NCBI GenBank assembly: GCA_946624005.1
Contig: CAMORS010000007.1
Location: 1-55,943 of the forward strand
Reading direction: 5' to 3'
DNA from: an uncultured Prevotella sp.
GTDB lineage: Bacteria; Bacteroidota; Bacteroidia; Bacteroidales; Bacteroidaceae
DNA length: 55,943 nucleotides
Shown here: piece after piece, positions 8,831-16,115 of the stretch
Position numbering within the stretch: the stretch's first letter is position 1
Layout of the letters: every line of letters starts with the position of its first letter
Translations under genes and position numbers: made by a program
The notes under the pieces: generated by a model
The model's input: only the letters and a program-made list of their open reading frames with translations
Databases searched by the model: none
Told to the model about the DNA's origin: nothing

Positions 8831-9667
8831 CTAATTCTTTAATCTTTCACAGAGTGTGATGGTGTCGGCGGCCGCCCGCACATCGTGGACGCGGAGGATG
8901 GAAGCGCCTTTCATCAATGCTACGGCGTGAAGGGCGGTGGTGCCGTTCAGGGCATCGTCGGGTGTCGAGCCGAGAAGGCGCCAGATCATGCTCTTGCGGG
9001 AGAGTCCCACCAGCAACGGATGACCTGCCGCCTGAAGTTCCTGCAGAGAGGCCAGTATACGATAGTTGTCGTCGAGGCTCTTGCCGAAGCCGAAGCCGGG
9101 GTCGAGGATGATGTCTTTCTGCCCCAGGGCATGCAGCTGCTGTCTCTTTCGAGCGAAGTCGAGCAGCATCGTCTCGATATCCTTTGCGCTCGACATATAT
9201 ATATAAGGTATGTGCGCGCGAGCCACGACGCGGAACATCTCGTTGTCGCCGTCGCCAAGGGATGCTTCCTCACCGCCGAAGGCCCCTTGTGCGTTACCTC
9301 CCGACACGTCGTTGATGATGTCGGCGCCAAACTCTTCGATGGCCATGCTTGCCACCGCCGGACGGAAGGTGTCTACGGAGACGATGGCCTCGGGCTGCTC
9401 GCGCCGCACGATGGCCAGTGCCTGCCGCAGACGGGCCGTCTCCTCGGCTTCGCTGACGGGTGCGGCTCCCGGTCGCGTGGAGTAAGCCCCCACGTCGATC
9501 ATCTCGCCGCCCTCGGCCACTATCTCGTTGGCACGGGCGGCTATCTCCCGCTCCGTCTGCACTCGGCTTCCCTCGTAGAACGAGTCGGGCGTGGCATTGA
9601 GGATGCCCATTACCCTGGGCTTCCTAAGGTCCACCAGTTTCCCTCGGATGTTGATCAGATACTGCAT
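8831..9667 (-). CDS. folP: Dihydropteroate synthase
   Basis: This 278-residue TIM-barrel enzyme joins p-aminobenzoate to 6-hydroxymethyl-dihydropterin pyrophosphate in folate synthesis. The family motifs are all present: NATPDSF near the N-terminus, IDVGAYSTRPGA, INDVSGG, DPGFGFGKS and the C-terminal GLSRKSM phosphate-binding region. It is the target of sulfonamides. An upstream in-frame ATG at 9688 falls inside the promoter (-7 box at 9686-9693), so the start is placed at 9667 (MQYLINIRGKLVDL). cdaA follows 23 bp downstream. Confidence 0.95.
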   Translation of the reverse strand: MQYLINIRGKLVDLRKPRVMGILNATPDSFYEGSRVQTEREIAARANEIVAEGGEMIDVGAYSTRPGAAPVSEAEETARLRQALAIVRREQPEAIVSVDTFRPAVASMAIEEFGADIINDVSGGNAQGAFGGEEASLGDGDNEMFRVVARAHIPYIYMSSAKDIETMLLDFARKRQQLHALGQKDIILDPGFGFGKSLDDNYRILASLQELQAAGHPLLVGLSRKSMIWRLLGSTPDDALNGTTALHAVALMKGASILRVHDVRAAADTITLCERLKN

Positions 9668-9685
9668 AGCATCGCATTTTGGGTA

Positions 9686-9717
9686 CAAAGTTACGAATAA
9701 GTGAGTGAAATGCCAAA
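9686..9717 (-). promoter_or_regulatory. Promoter of folP-cdaA
   Basis: Read on the minus strand, TTTG (9714-9717), a 20-bp spacer and TAACTTTG (9686-9693) match the Bacteroidetes consensus perfectly. The -33 box lies inside a repeated hairpin element (9694-9742), so the element supplies part of the promoter. Confidence 0.85.
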
Positions 9718-9826
9718 GGAAAACTTGTTTTTCTTTGCATTTCCGAACGGAAGTAACTTCGGCGACAGCCAGAGTATCGAATAAGTGAGTGAAATGCCAA
9801 AGGAAAACTTGTTTTTCTTTGCATTT
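9694..9826. repeat. Two copies of a 49-bp hairpin repeat (9694-9742 and 9778-9826)
   Basis: The 49 bp at 9694-9742 recur identically at 9778-9826, an offset of 84 bp. Within each copy, GAAATGCCAAAGGAAAAC and GTTTTTCTTTGCATTT form an imperfect palindrome with one bulge and one mismatch. On the minus strand the copy nearest folP places TTTG exactly 20 bp before TAACTTTG. The distal copy has ATACTCTG at the same place, a weak -7. The space between folP and argR (9668-9958) holds nothing else except the argR control region. Confidence 0.85.
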
Positions 9827-9885
9827 TCCCCAATAGCTTTTGGGGCTTATCGTCGTAACATCATTTTAACTTATAAATAATGCAA

Positions 9886-9903
9886 AAATATTCATGAATA
9901 TTT
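9886..9903. promoter_or_regulatory. Candidate ArgR operator (18-bp palindrome)
   Basis: AAATATTCATGAATATTT is a perfect 18-bp palindrome overlapping the -33 box of the argR promoter. It contains ATTCA and TGAAT, the half-site words of the ARG box, but placed back-to-back rather than as TGAAT-N4-ATTCA. Autorepression by ArgR is an inference from position and sequence. Confidence 0.5.
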
Positions 9904-9932
9904 GGCCGTATCAAGAATAATGTATAATTTTG
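9901..9932 (+). promoter_or_regulatory. Promoter of argR
   Basis: TTTG at 9901-9904, a 20-bp spacer and TAATTTTG at 9925-9932 match the consensus. Transcription would begin near 9939, which rules out the upstream in-frame ATG at 9935 and supports the ATG at 9959. Confidence 0.8.
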
Positions 9933-9958
9933 CGATGTCAATTCAAAACCACTATCCC

Positions 9959-10435
9959 ATGAAAGCAAAATCACAACGTCTGGAAGCTGTCAAGATGCTT
10001 ATCTCCAGTCAGGAGTTAGGCAGTCAGGAAGAAGTGCTCAAAGCCTTGGCAAAAGAGGGTATCGTCGTGACGCAGGCCACGCTGAGCCGCGACATGAAGC
10101 AACTGAAGGTGGCGAAAGCCTCGACGATGAACGGGAAGTATGTCTATGTCTTGCCCAACGAGACGATGTACAAGCGTGTCACCACGCCCCGGCAGGCCAG
10201 CGAGATGCTGCAGATGTCGGGCTTCGTCTCCATCAACTTCACGGGCAACCTCGGTGTCATCAAGACACGGCCAGGCTATGCCAGCAGTATCGCCTATAAC
10301 ATTGATGCCAGCGGTTTCAGCGAGATCTTAGGTACGATAGCCGGGGCCGACACAATCTTTATTGCTATTCGTGCCGGCGTGACGTACGAAAGTGTCGTGG
10401 AACGGTTGAGTACAATCATTCCGAATATTCAATAG
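9959..10435 (+). CDS. argR: Arginine repressor ArgR
   Basis: This 158-residue regulator has an N-terminal winged-helix DNA-binding domain (about residues 1-75, with the TQATLSRDMKQL recognition-helix region). Its C-terminal oligomerisation and arginine-binding domain contains the Gly-Ala-Asp triad GTIAGADTIF. The hexamer represses arginine biosynthesis genes when arginine is bound. A perfect palindrome over its own promoter suggests autoregulation. No arg genes lie in this window. The gene overlaps the 3' end of the convergent lipoprotein gene by 20 bp. Confidence 0.93.
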   Translation: MKAKSQRLEAVKMLISSQELGSQEEVLKALAKEGIVVTQATLSRDMKQLKVAKASTMNGKYVYVLPNETMYKRVTTPRQASEMLQMSGFVSINFTGNLGVIKTRPGYASSIAYNIDASGFSEILGTIAGADTIFIAIRAGVTYESVVERLSTIIPNIQ

Positions 10436-11105
10436 GAAACGAGCGTTGCCACAGGCCGTCGTAGGTGTTGATGCTGAGCGTGATGTCGTCGCCGGGTTTC
10501 AGGGCGACGGGCATCCGGCGCAGTGCAATGCTGACAAAGACCTCCGAGGAGTAATACTCTGGACTGTCGTTACGGTCGTGATAAAGACTAAGGGCCACAT
10601 GCTGCCGGCCGGTTTCGTCGGTGGCGATGGTGTCGCACTCAATGCCTAACTTCTGCGTCACCACTTCGCCGTCGTTACGACCTGTCATCAACTCCAGGTC
10701 GAGGTTCAGGTAGCGGCCGTTGCTGCTCATCCATCCACCGACCACTTTCACGGGGTCGTCCTTGAATGGGTCTTTGTCGTTGTTCTTCATACGTACGGAA
10801 GGCACCAGCACTGGTGACACCGACCGTACATCGGCCTTCTCCTCTACCTTATTATAATTATAATAAACAAGCGAGCGATAGCAGCTGTCGGCTGTCGTTA
10901 CCCACGACGGCTTTACCCGCTGGCGGAACAGCAGCGAGTCGCCTTCGTCGGTCATGGCGCTGACCATGTAGGCTTCGCCGTTGGTGTAGACGTCGGCAAA
11001 ATCGGCTCGGAGATAAGACCAACGGCCGTCGCCCGACTCGTAGTCTTCCGACGTGCAGGCTGCCATGAGGAGCAGCACGCTAAGTAAAGGAAAAAGTCTT
11101 TTCAT
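10416..11105 (-). CDS. NigD-like lipoprotein
   Basis: This 229-residue predicted lipoprotein has a signal peptide and lipobox ending LLMAAC (Cys17), followed by an acidic serine-rich segment typical of outer-surface export in Bacteroidetes. The body resembles NigD-like proteins, with an N-terminal OB-like part and a C-terminal beta-rich part. The function is unknown: the family is named for a Prevotella nigrescin locus, but members are widespread and not all tied to bacteriocins. The start is placed at the ATG before the signal peptide (11105), since upstream codons at 11138 precede a poor leader. Its 3' end overlaps argR by 20 bp. Confidence 0.65.
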   Translation of the reverse strand: MKRLFPLLSVLLLMAACTSEDYESGDGRWSYLRADFADVYTNGEAYMVSAMTDEGDSLLFRQRVKPSWVTTADSCYRSLVYYNYNKVEEKADVRSVSPVLVPSVRMKNNDKDPFKDDPVKVVGGWMSSNGRYLNLDLELMTGRNDGEVVTQKLGIECDTIATDETGRQHVALSLYHDRNDSPEYYSSEVFVSIALRRMPVALKPGDDITLSINTYDGLWQRSFPIEYSE

Positions 11106-11125
11106 ATCCATGGATTGATTCATAT

Positions 11126-11210
11126 TAGGAGGCGACACTTCCCACGTTTCGCAATCGCCGTCTTTACGAAAGAAAGAGGCGGTCGCGACGTTAGGAAACG
11201 TCGCCTCCTA
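11126..11210. repeat. 85-bp imperfect inverted repeat between kbl and the NigD-like gene
   Basis: The ends TAGGAGGCGAC (11126-11136) and GTCGCCTCCTA (11200-11210) are exact reverse complements. The interior pairs on with mismatches (CTTCC/GGAA, ACGT, CGCC/GGCG). The transcript on either strand would fold into one long hairpin. It begins 7 bp after the kbl stop codon. It may act as a terminator or be a MITE-like element; no target-site duplication is evident. Confidence 0.65.
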
Positions 11211-11216
11211 CATTTT

Positions 11217-12404
11217 TTACTTCAGCACGCCGAGCTCCTTGCCCACCTTGATGAAGGCCTGGATGCAGCGGTCGAGCTGCTCACGGTTGTGACCGGCAGA
11301 AATCTGCACGCGGATGCGTGCCTGCTCCTTCGGTACGACGGGATAGTAGAAACCGGTGACGTAGATGCCCTCTTCCTGCATCTTGGCAGCATAGACCTGC
11401 GAGAGCTTGGCATCGTAGAGCATCACGGCGCAGATGGCGCTCTGTGTGGGCTTGATGTCGAAGCCGGCAGCCATCATCTTGTCGCGGAAGTAGTTGACGT
11501 TCTCTACCAGACGGTCGTGTATCTCGTTGCTCTCCTTGAGCATCTTGAACACCTCGAGCGAAGCACCGATGATGCAGGGAGCCAACGAGTTGGAGAAGAG
11601 ATAGGGACGCGAGCGCTGGCGCAGCAGGTCGATAATCTCCTTGCGGCCTGTCGTGAATCCGCCCAGGGCACCGCCGAACGACTTGCCGAGTGTTCCGGTA
11701 TAGATGTCAACGCGGCCGTATGTGTTGAAGAACTCGCTCACACCGTGGCCGGTCTTGCCGACGACTCCTGCCGAGTGGCTCTCGTCGACCATCACCAGTG
11801 CGTCGTATTTCTCTGCGAGGTCGCAAATCTTGTCCATCGGTGCAACGTTGCCGTCCATGGAGAACACACCGTCGGTGACGATGATGCGGAAACGCTGTGC
11901 CTGAGCCTCTTGCAGGCATTTTTCCAATTCTTCCATATTGGCGTTGGCGTAGCGATAGCGCTTAGCCTTGCACAGGCGAACGCCGTCGATGATGCTGGCA
12001 TGGTTCAGGGCATCGGAAATGATGGCATCCTCCTCAGTGAAGAGAGGCTCAAAGACGCCGCCGTTGGCATCGAAGCAGGCAGCATAGAGGATGGTGTCCT
12101 CTGTCTTGAAGTAGTCGCTGATGGCTGCTTCGAGCTGTTTGTGAATGTCCTGCGTACCGCAGATGAAGCGAACGGACGACATGCCGAAGCCACGCTCGTC
12201 CATCATCTTCTTCGCTCCCTCGATAAGGCGCGGATGGTCGGAAAGACCTAAATAGTTGTTGGCGCAGAAGTTGAGCACTTCCTTACCTTTTACCTGGATA
12301 GCAGCTTTCTGGGGGCTCTCGATGAGACGCTCCTCTTTGTACAATCCTGCCTCACGAATCTCGGCCAGTGTGTTGGCGAGATGTTCTTTCATTTTTCCGT
12401 ACAT
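11217..12404 (-). CDS. kbl: 2-amino-3-ketobutyrate CoA ligase (glycine C-acetyltransferase)
   Basis: This 395-residue PLP enzyme of the alpha-oxoamine synthase family converts 2-amino-3-ketobutyrate plus CoA to glycine and acetyl-CoA, the second step of threonine degradation. Visible motifs are FCANNYLGLSDHP near the N-terminus, VDESHSAGVVG (Asp-x-x-His, PLP ring and Schiff-base contacts) and the PLP lysine in TGTLGKSFGGALGGF. It is divergent from tdh, which makes its substrate, across a 229-bp intergenic region. A second in-frame ATG at 12392 is also plausible. A -7-like TTACTTTG lies at 12478-12485 on this strand, without a clear -33 box. Confidence 0.95.
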   Translation of the reverse strand: MYGKMKEHLANTLAEIREAGLYKEERLIESPQKAAIQVKGKEVLNFCANNYLGLSDHPRLIEGAKKMMDERGFGMSSVRFICGTQDIHKQLEAAISDYFKTEDTILYAACFDANGGVFEPLFTEEDAIISDALNHASIIDGVRLCKAKRYRYANANMEELEKCLQEAQAQRFRIIVTDGVFSMDGNVAPMDKICDLAEKYDALVMVDESHSAGVVGKTGHGVSEFFNTYGRVDIYTGTLGKSFGGALGGFTTGRKEIIDLLRQRSRPYLFSNSLAPCIIGASLEVFKMLKESNEIHDRLVENVNYFRDKMMAAGFDIKPTQSAICAVMLYDAKLSQVYAAKMQEEGIYVTGFYYPVVPKEQARIRVQISAGHNREQLDRCIQAFIKVGKELGVLK

Positions 12405-12591
12405 AAGGTTAATTACAATTTAATGATTGACGATTTACTGTTTTATTTTATAAAGATTATATTGCTCTTTTACCCTGCAAAGTAACACAAAAAATCCGAG
12501 ATAAAAGGCCTTTTTTGGCAGTATTTGACATTTCGATGTGTTTTTTACGCATTTTTATCCGTTCGGATGCAGATATTTGAAAAAAAATCGC

Positions 12592-12599
12592 TTATTTTG
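12592..12599 (+). promoter_or_regulatory. Possible -7 element of tdh
   Basis: TTATTTTG lies 34 bp upstream of the tdh start. It differs from TAnnTTTG at one base, and I see no TTTG at the right distance upstream. The rest of the kbl-tdh gap (12405-12633) is AT-rich. It holds a short GATTGACGATT tract at 12425-12435 and a small AAAAGGCCTTTT palindrome near 12504. Confidence 0.35.
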
Positions 12600-12633
12600 C
12601 ACCGCGAAATCTATCAATAACAATAGTAATAAC

Positions 12634-13590
12634 ATGAAAAATATCCTTGTTATAGGTTCGACCGGTCAGATCGGTTCGGAACTGACGCGTGAGTTGCGTC
12701 GTATCTATGGTGGTAGCAATGTTGTAGCTGGATACATCCCCGGAGCAGAGCCGAAGGGCGATCTGCTGGAGGGCGGTCCGGCAGAGATAGCCGACGTCAC
12801 CGACCCTGAAGGCATTGATGCCATTGTCAAGAAGTATAAGATTGACACCATCTACAACCTGGCAGCCCTGCTGTCGGTGGTGGCAGAGTCGAAGCCCCGT
12901 CTGGCCTGGAAGATAGGCATTGACGGACTGTGGAACATCCTGGAGGTGGCCCGCGTCAACTATTGCGCCGTGTTCACTCCAAGTAGTATCGGTTCGTTCG
13001 GCCTGAATACGCCGCACGACCAGACTCCGCAGGACACCATTCAGCGCCCGCGTACCATCTATGGCGTTTCGAAGGTGACGACAGAGTTGCTCTCCGACTA
13101 TTATCACACGAAGTATGGCGTCAACACGCGCTCGGTGCGCTTCCCCGGCATCATCTCTTACGTGACACCTCCGGGTGGCGGCACGACCGACTATGCCGTC
13201 GACATTTATTACAACGCCGTCCGTGGCGAGAAGTTCGTCTGCCCGATAGCCAAGGGTACCTTCATGGACATGATGTATATGCCCGATGCCCTGAAAGCAG
13301 CCATCACGCTGATGGAGGCCAATCCGTCAAAGCTGATCCACCACAATGGTTTCAACATAGCTGCCATGAGCTTCGATCCCGAGATGATCTACGCCGAGAT
13401 CAAGAAGCATAAGCCCAACTTCGAGATGGTCTACGATGTCGACCCGCTGAAGCAGAGCATTGCCGAGAGCTGGCCCAACTCGATGGACGACAGCTGTGCC
13501 CGCCAGGAGTGGCACTGGATGCCCGACTATGACCTGGAGCTGATGACGAAGGACATGCTGAAACATCTGGAAGAAAAACTGTTGAAATAA
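12634..13590 (+). CDS. tdh: L-threonine 3-dehydrogenase (epimerase-like, short-chain type)
   Basis: This 318-residue NAD-binding protein has a Rossmann glycine motif GSTGQIG at residues 8-14 and the YGVSK (Tyr-x-x-x-Lys) catalytic pair of the extended short-chain dehydrogenase family. It resembles the UDP-galactose-epimerase-like threonine dehydrogenases known from Flavobacterium and other Bacteroidetes. Those oxidise L-threonine to 2-amino-3-ketobutyrate. Divergence from kbl, the next enzyme, supports this over a sugar epimerase. The start at 12634 (MKNILVIGSTG) is chosen because an upstream ATG at 12538 would add an unrelated leader. A strong terminator follows at 13612. Confidence 0.9.
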   Translation: MKNILVIGSTGQIGSELTRELRRIYGGSNVVAGYIPGAEPKGDLLEGGPAEIADVTDPEGIDAIVKKYKIDTIYNLAALLSVVAESKPRLAWKIGIDGLWNILEVARVNYCAVFTPSSIGSFGLNTPHDQTPQDTIQRPRTIYGVSKVTTELLSDYYHTKYGVNTRSVRFPGIISYVTPPGGGTTDYAVDIYYNAVRGEKFVCPIAKGTFMDMMYMPDALKAAITLMEANPSKLIHHNGFNIAAMSFDPEMIYAEIKKHKPNFEMVYDVDPLKQSIAESWPNSMDDSCARQEWHWMPDYDLELMTKDMLKHLEEKLLK

Positions 13591-13611
13591 AAACACTATC
13601 AACAACCGGAG

Positions 13612-13648
13612 GCAGGAGCTTACTACAAGCTTCTGCTTTCTTTTTTTT
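13612..13648 (+). terminator. Intrinsic terminator of tdh
   Basis: GCAGGAGCTT (13612-13621) pairs with AAGCTTCTGC (13627-13636), one G-U pair and a 5-nt loop, followed by a long T-run to 13648. It lies 22 bp after the stop codon. Confidence 0.85.
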
Positions 13649-13654
13649 AGATTC

Positions 13655-13746
13655 GACAAAACACGCAGAAGCAGGAACTTATCGCAAGCTCCTGCTTCTT
13701 AATAATTTGTTATGAGAAAACTACTACATTAGAATGATTTACATTC
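13655..13746 (-). ncRNA. Candidate small RNA in the tdh-ddl gap
   Basis: A consensus promoter on the minus strand (13753-13783) would start a transcript near 13746. The transcript would run into a stable hairpin (13668-13698: GAAGCAGGA and its complement plus three more pairs across one mismatch), followed by a T-containing stretch (TGCGTGTTTTG). The result would be an RNA of about 90 nt with no reading frame, convergent with tdh. The hairpin resembles the tdh terminator sequence next to it, so it could simply be a duplicated terminator. The rest of the 303-bp gap (13591-13893) is AT-rich without a gene. Confidence 0.35.
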
Positions 13747-13752
13747 CGAGTG

Positions 13753-13783
13753 CAAAGGTACTGTATTTTTTTTAATCCACAAA
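13753..13783 (-). promoter_or_regulatory. Orphan minus-strand promoter in the tdh-ddl gap
   Basis: Read on the minus strand, TTTG (13780-13783), a 19-bp spacer and TACCTTTG (13753-13760) match the consensus. It points away from ddl, towards the 3' end of tdh, and no coding sequence lies downstream on this strand within 140 bp. Confidence 0.55.
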
Positions 13784-13893
13784 GGATTTATGCAAAAATT
13801 TGCACGAGATTAACATTTTTCATACTTTTAGGTATGGAAAGTTGCGAATCTTTACATTTATGGGTTAAAATGTGCAAATCTAAAATGTTGCTT

Positions 13894-14886
13894 TTATACG
13901 AATTGGTTTTCTATGATGTCGGTTAGTACATCTTTGATGTCAAGTCCGGCAGCGCGCACCTGTTGCGGAATGAAACTGGTGGCCGTCATGCCAGGCGTCG
14001 TGTTCACCTCGAGCATGCTTATTTTCTGTTCTTTGCTGATGATATAGTCGATGCGGATGATGCCGTTGCAATGGAGGATGTCGTAGATATGGCTGGTGAG
14101 CTGCTTCAGACGGTTGGTAAGCTCGTCGGAGATGCGGGCCGGTGTAATCTCGTCCACCTGTCCGTTGTATTTGGCATCGTAGTCGAAGAACTCGTTCGTG
14201 GTAACCACTTCGGTGGGCGGGAAGATGACGGTCTTCTCGCGGGTCTTGTAGCAGCCTACGGTCACCTCCGTACCCTCCATATAGCTTTCCACCATGACGC
14301 TGTCGCTCTCCATCATCGCCTTGCGGATGGCCGGGGCCAGCTGGTCCTTGTTCTTCACCTTCGACACGCCGAAGCTGCTGCCGTCGGCGGCGGGCTTGAC
14401 GAAGCAAGGCATTCCGATGCGCTCTTCCACCTCGTCGTCGCTGACGAGCTCTTCATAGCCACGGCGGATGAGCAGACTGTCGGCCACGCTGACGCCATAG
14501 CCGCGCAGGTAGTTGTTGAGTACGAACTTGTCGAACGTCATGGCCTCGACGAGTACGCCGCTGGTGCTGTAGGGCAGGTGGATGAGTTCGAAGTAGCCCT
14601 GTAGCAGGCCGTTCTCTCCAGGTGTGCCGTGGATGGTGATGTAGGCGTAGTCGAAGACAATCAGGTTGTCGCCCTCTTTGAACGAGAAGTCGTTGCGGTC
14701 GATGGGAGCCGTTGTTCCGTCGCTGAGCACGGCATGCCAGTCGAGACCTCGCATCTCAACGATGTAGACGTTGTAGCGTTCCTTGTCGAAAAAGGAGTAG
14801 AGGCCCTGGGCCGAACGCATTGATACGACATATTCCTGTGAGTCGCCACCGCAGACGATGGCTATGTTTCTTCTGATGGGTTTCAT
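13894..14886 (-). CDS. ddl: D-alanine--D-alanine ligase
   Basis: This 330-residue ATP-grasp enzyme makes the D-Ala-D-Ala dipeptide used for peptidoglycan precursors. It shows IVCGGDSQEY at the N-terminus, ITIHGTPGENG in the central region, the FVKPAADGSSFGVSKV phosphate-binding loop and the C-terminal EVNTTPGMTATSF. The frame is open well upstream of 14886, but that part is a shadow of rluD. The true start is MKPIRRNIAIVCGG. It lies 53 bp downstream of rluD and is probably the last gene of a PASTA-rluD-ddl operon. In many bacteria ddl sits in the dcw cluster; here it is about 20 kb from it. Confidence 0.96.
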   Translation of the reverse strand: MKPIRRNIAIVCGGDSQEYVVSMRSAQGLYSFFDKERYNVYIVEMRGLDWHAVLSDGTTAPIDRNDFSFKEGDNLIVFDYAYITIHGTPGENGLLQGYFELIHLPYSTSGVLVEAMTFDKFVLNNYLRGYGVSVADSLLIRRGYEELVSDDEVEERIGMPCFVKPAADGSSFGVSKVKNKDQLAPAIRKAMMESDSVMVESYMEGTEVTVGCYKTREKTVIFPPTEVVTTNEFFDYDAKYNGQVDEITPARISDELTNRLKQLTSHIYDILHCNGIIRIDYIISKEQKISMLEVNTTPGMTATSFIPQQVRAAGLDIKDVLTDIIENQFV

Positions 14887-14939
14887 TGTGATTTGTTGTT
14901 TTTTTTTGTGATTATTGTGATTATTGAGATTTTTTTTGA

Positions 14940-16112
14940 TCAGCGGGATTCTTGTTCGAACGTGTCGCGGGTGGTGCCACCGACATAGGCGCGCCACTTG
15001 GCGATGAGGGCAGCAATGTCGGCAGGAAGCTCGGACGTGAAGTCCATCTGCTGACGGGTGGTGGGATGGACGAAGCCAAGCGTTCGGGCATGCAACACCT
15101 GTCGTGGGCAGAGCTTGAAGCAGTTCTGGATGAAGGCACGGTAGGTGGAGCTGCGCTCTCCTCGCAGAATCTCTGTCCCGCCGTATCGCTCGTCGCAGAA
15201 CATCGGATGTCCGATGTGCTTCATGTGGGCCCTGATTTGGTGTGTCCGTCCTGTCTCGAGGATACATTCCACCCACGTGGTATATCCGAAGCGTTCCAGC
15301 ACACGATAGTGGGTGACGGCGGGCTTGCCGATTTCCGAGTCGGGAGGGAATACACTCATCCGCAGTCGGTCCTTGGGGTCGCGCCCGATGTTGCCCTCTA
15401 TGCGCCCCTCGTCGTCTTTGAGGTTGCCCCATACCAAGGCGTTGTAGCTGCGGTGCGTCGTCTTGTTGAAGAACTGGACGCCGAGGTTCGATTTCGCCTC
15501 TGGTGTCTTTGCTACGACGAGCAGGCCGCTGGTGTCTTTGTCGATGCGGTGGACGAGGCCCACCTCCGGGTCGTTAGGGTCGTAGGAGGGCAGGTTGCGC
15601 AGATGCCAGGCAATGGCGTTGACGAGCGTTCCGTGGTAGTTGCCGCAACCGGGATGCACCACCATACCGGCCGGTTTGTTGACCACCATGAGCTGGTCGT
15701 CCTCATAGACGATGTCGAGCGGGATATCTTCCGGCTCGATGGTGTCGTCGTGGCGCGGGCGGTTCATCATCAGCGTCACCACATCCATGGGGCGCACCTT
15801 GTAGTTGCTCTTGACGGGTTGTTCGTTGACGTGAATAAAGCCTGCCTCGGCCGCTTTCTGAATACGGTTGCGGCTGGAGTGCTGAAGATGCTCGAAGAGA
15901 AACTTGTCGACACGTGTGGGCACCTGACCACGGTCGGCCACGATGCGGAAATGTTCGTACAGCTGACCGTCGTCTTCATTCTCGAGACTGTTGAGACTAT
16001 CCAGATCATCTGGATTGTCGAAACTGTCCGGACTATTCAGACTGTCAAGATTGTCGAAACTATCCGGATTCTCTATGGGTTGTGCGTTTATGGGGATATT
16101 GCTGTCTGTCAT
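14940..16112 (-). CDS. rluD: Large-subunit rRNA pseudouridine synthase RluD-like
   Basis: This 390-residue protein has an S4 RNA-binding domain (about residues 68-125) and a RluA-family catalytic domain with the motif HRIDKDTSGLLVVAKT (catalytic Asp). It probably isomerises uridines in helix 69 of 23S rRNA. The N-terminal 45 residues are an Asp/Ser/Asn-rich tract encoded by ten 9-bp tandem units (15983-16072), which is unusual for the family. If this tract is dispensable, the functional protein begins near residue 50. It starts 3 bp after the PASTA gene, implying translational coupling. Confidence 0.92.
   Translation of the reverse strand: MTDSNIPINAQPIENPDSFDNLDSLNSPDSFDNPDDLDSLNSLENEDDGQLYEHFRIVADRGQVPTRVDKFLFEHLQHSSRNRIQKAAEAGFIHVNEQPVKSNYKVRPMDVVTLMMNRPRHDDTIEPEDIPLDIVYEDDQLMVVNKPAGMVVHPGCGNYHGTLVNAIAWHLRNLPSYDPNDPEVGLVHRIDKDTSGLLVVAKTPEAKSNLGVQFFNKTTHRSYNALVWGNLKDDEGRIEGNIGRDPKDRLRMSVFPPDSEIGKPAVTHYRVLERFGYTTWVECILETGRTHQIRAHMKHIGHPMFCDERYGGTEILRGERSSTYRAFIQNCFKLCPRQVLHARTLGFVHPTTRQQMDFTSELPADIAALIAKWRAYVGGTTRDTFEQESR
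15983..16072 (-). repeat. Ten 9-bp tandem units in the 5' end of rluD
   Basis: Ten degenerate 9-mers (for example CGAAACTGT, CCGGACTAT, TCAGACTGT, CAAGATTGT) are contiguous for 90 bp. They encode a D-S-F-D-N-L-D-S-L style tract. The 9-bp period keeps the reading frame, so copy-number change would alter length only. Confidence 0.8.
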
Positions 16113-16115
16113 TGC

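Noticed and set aside
9624..9833. 69-codon frame over the folP upstream repeats
   Set aside because: It translates the 49-bp repeat twice and overlaps the folP promoter and 5' end.
14887..15432. Possible N-terminal extension of ddl in the same open frame
   Set aside because: This stretch overlaps rluD on the same strand and reads as low-complexity Arg/His-rich sequence; the family start is at 14886.
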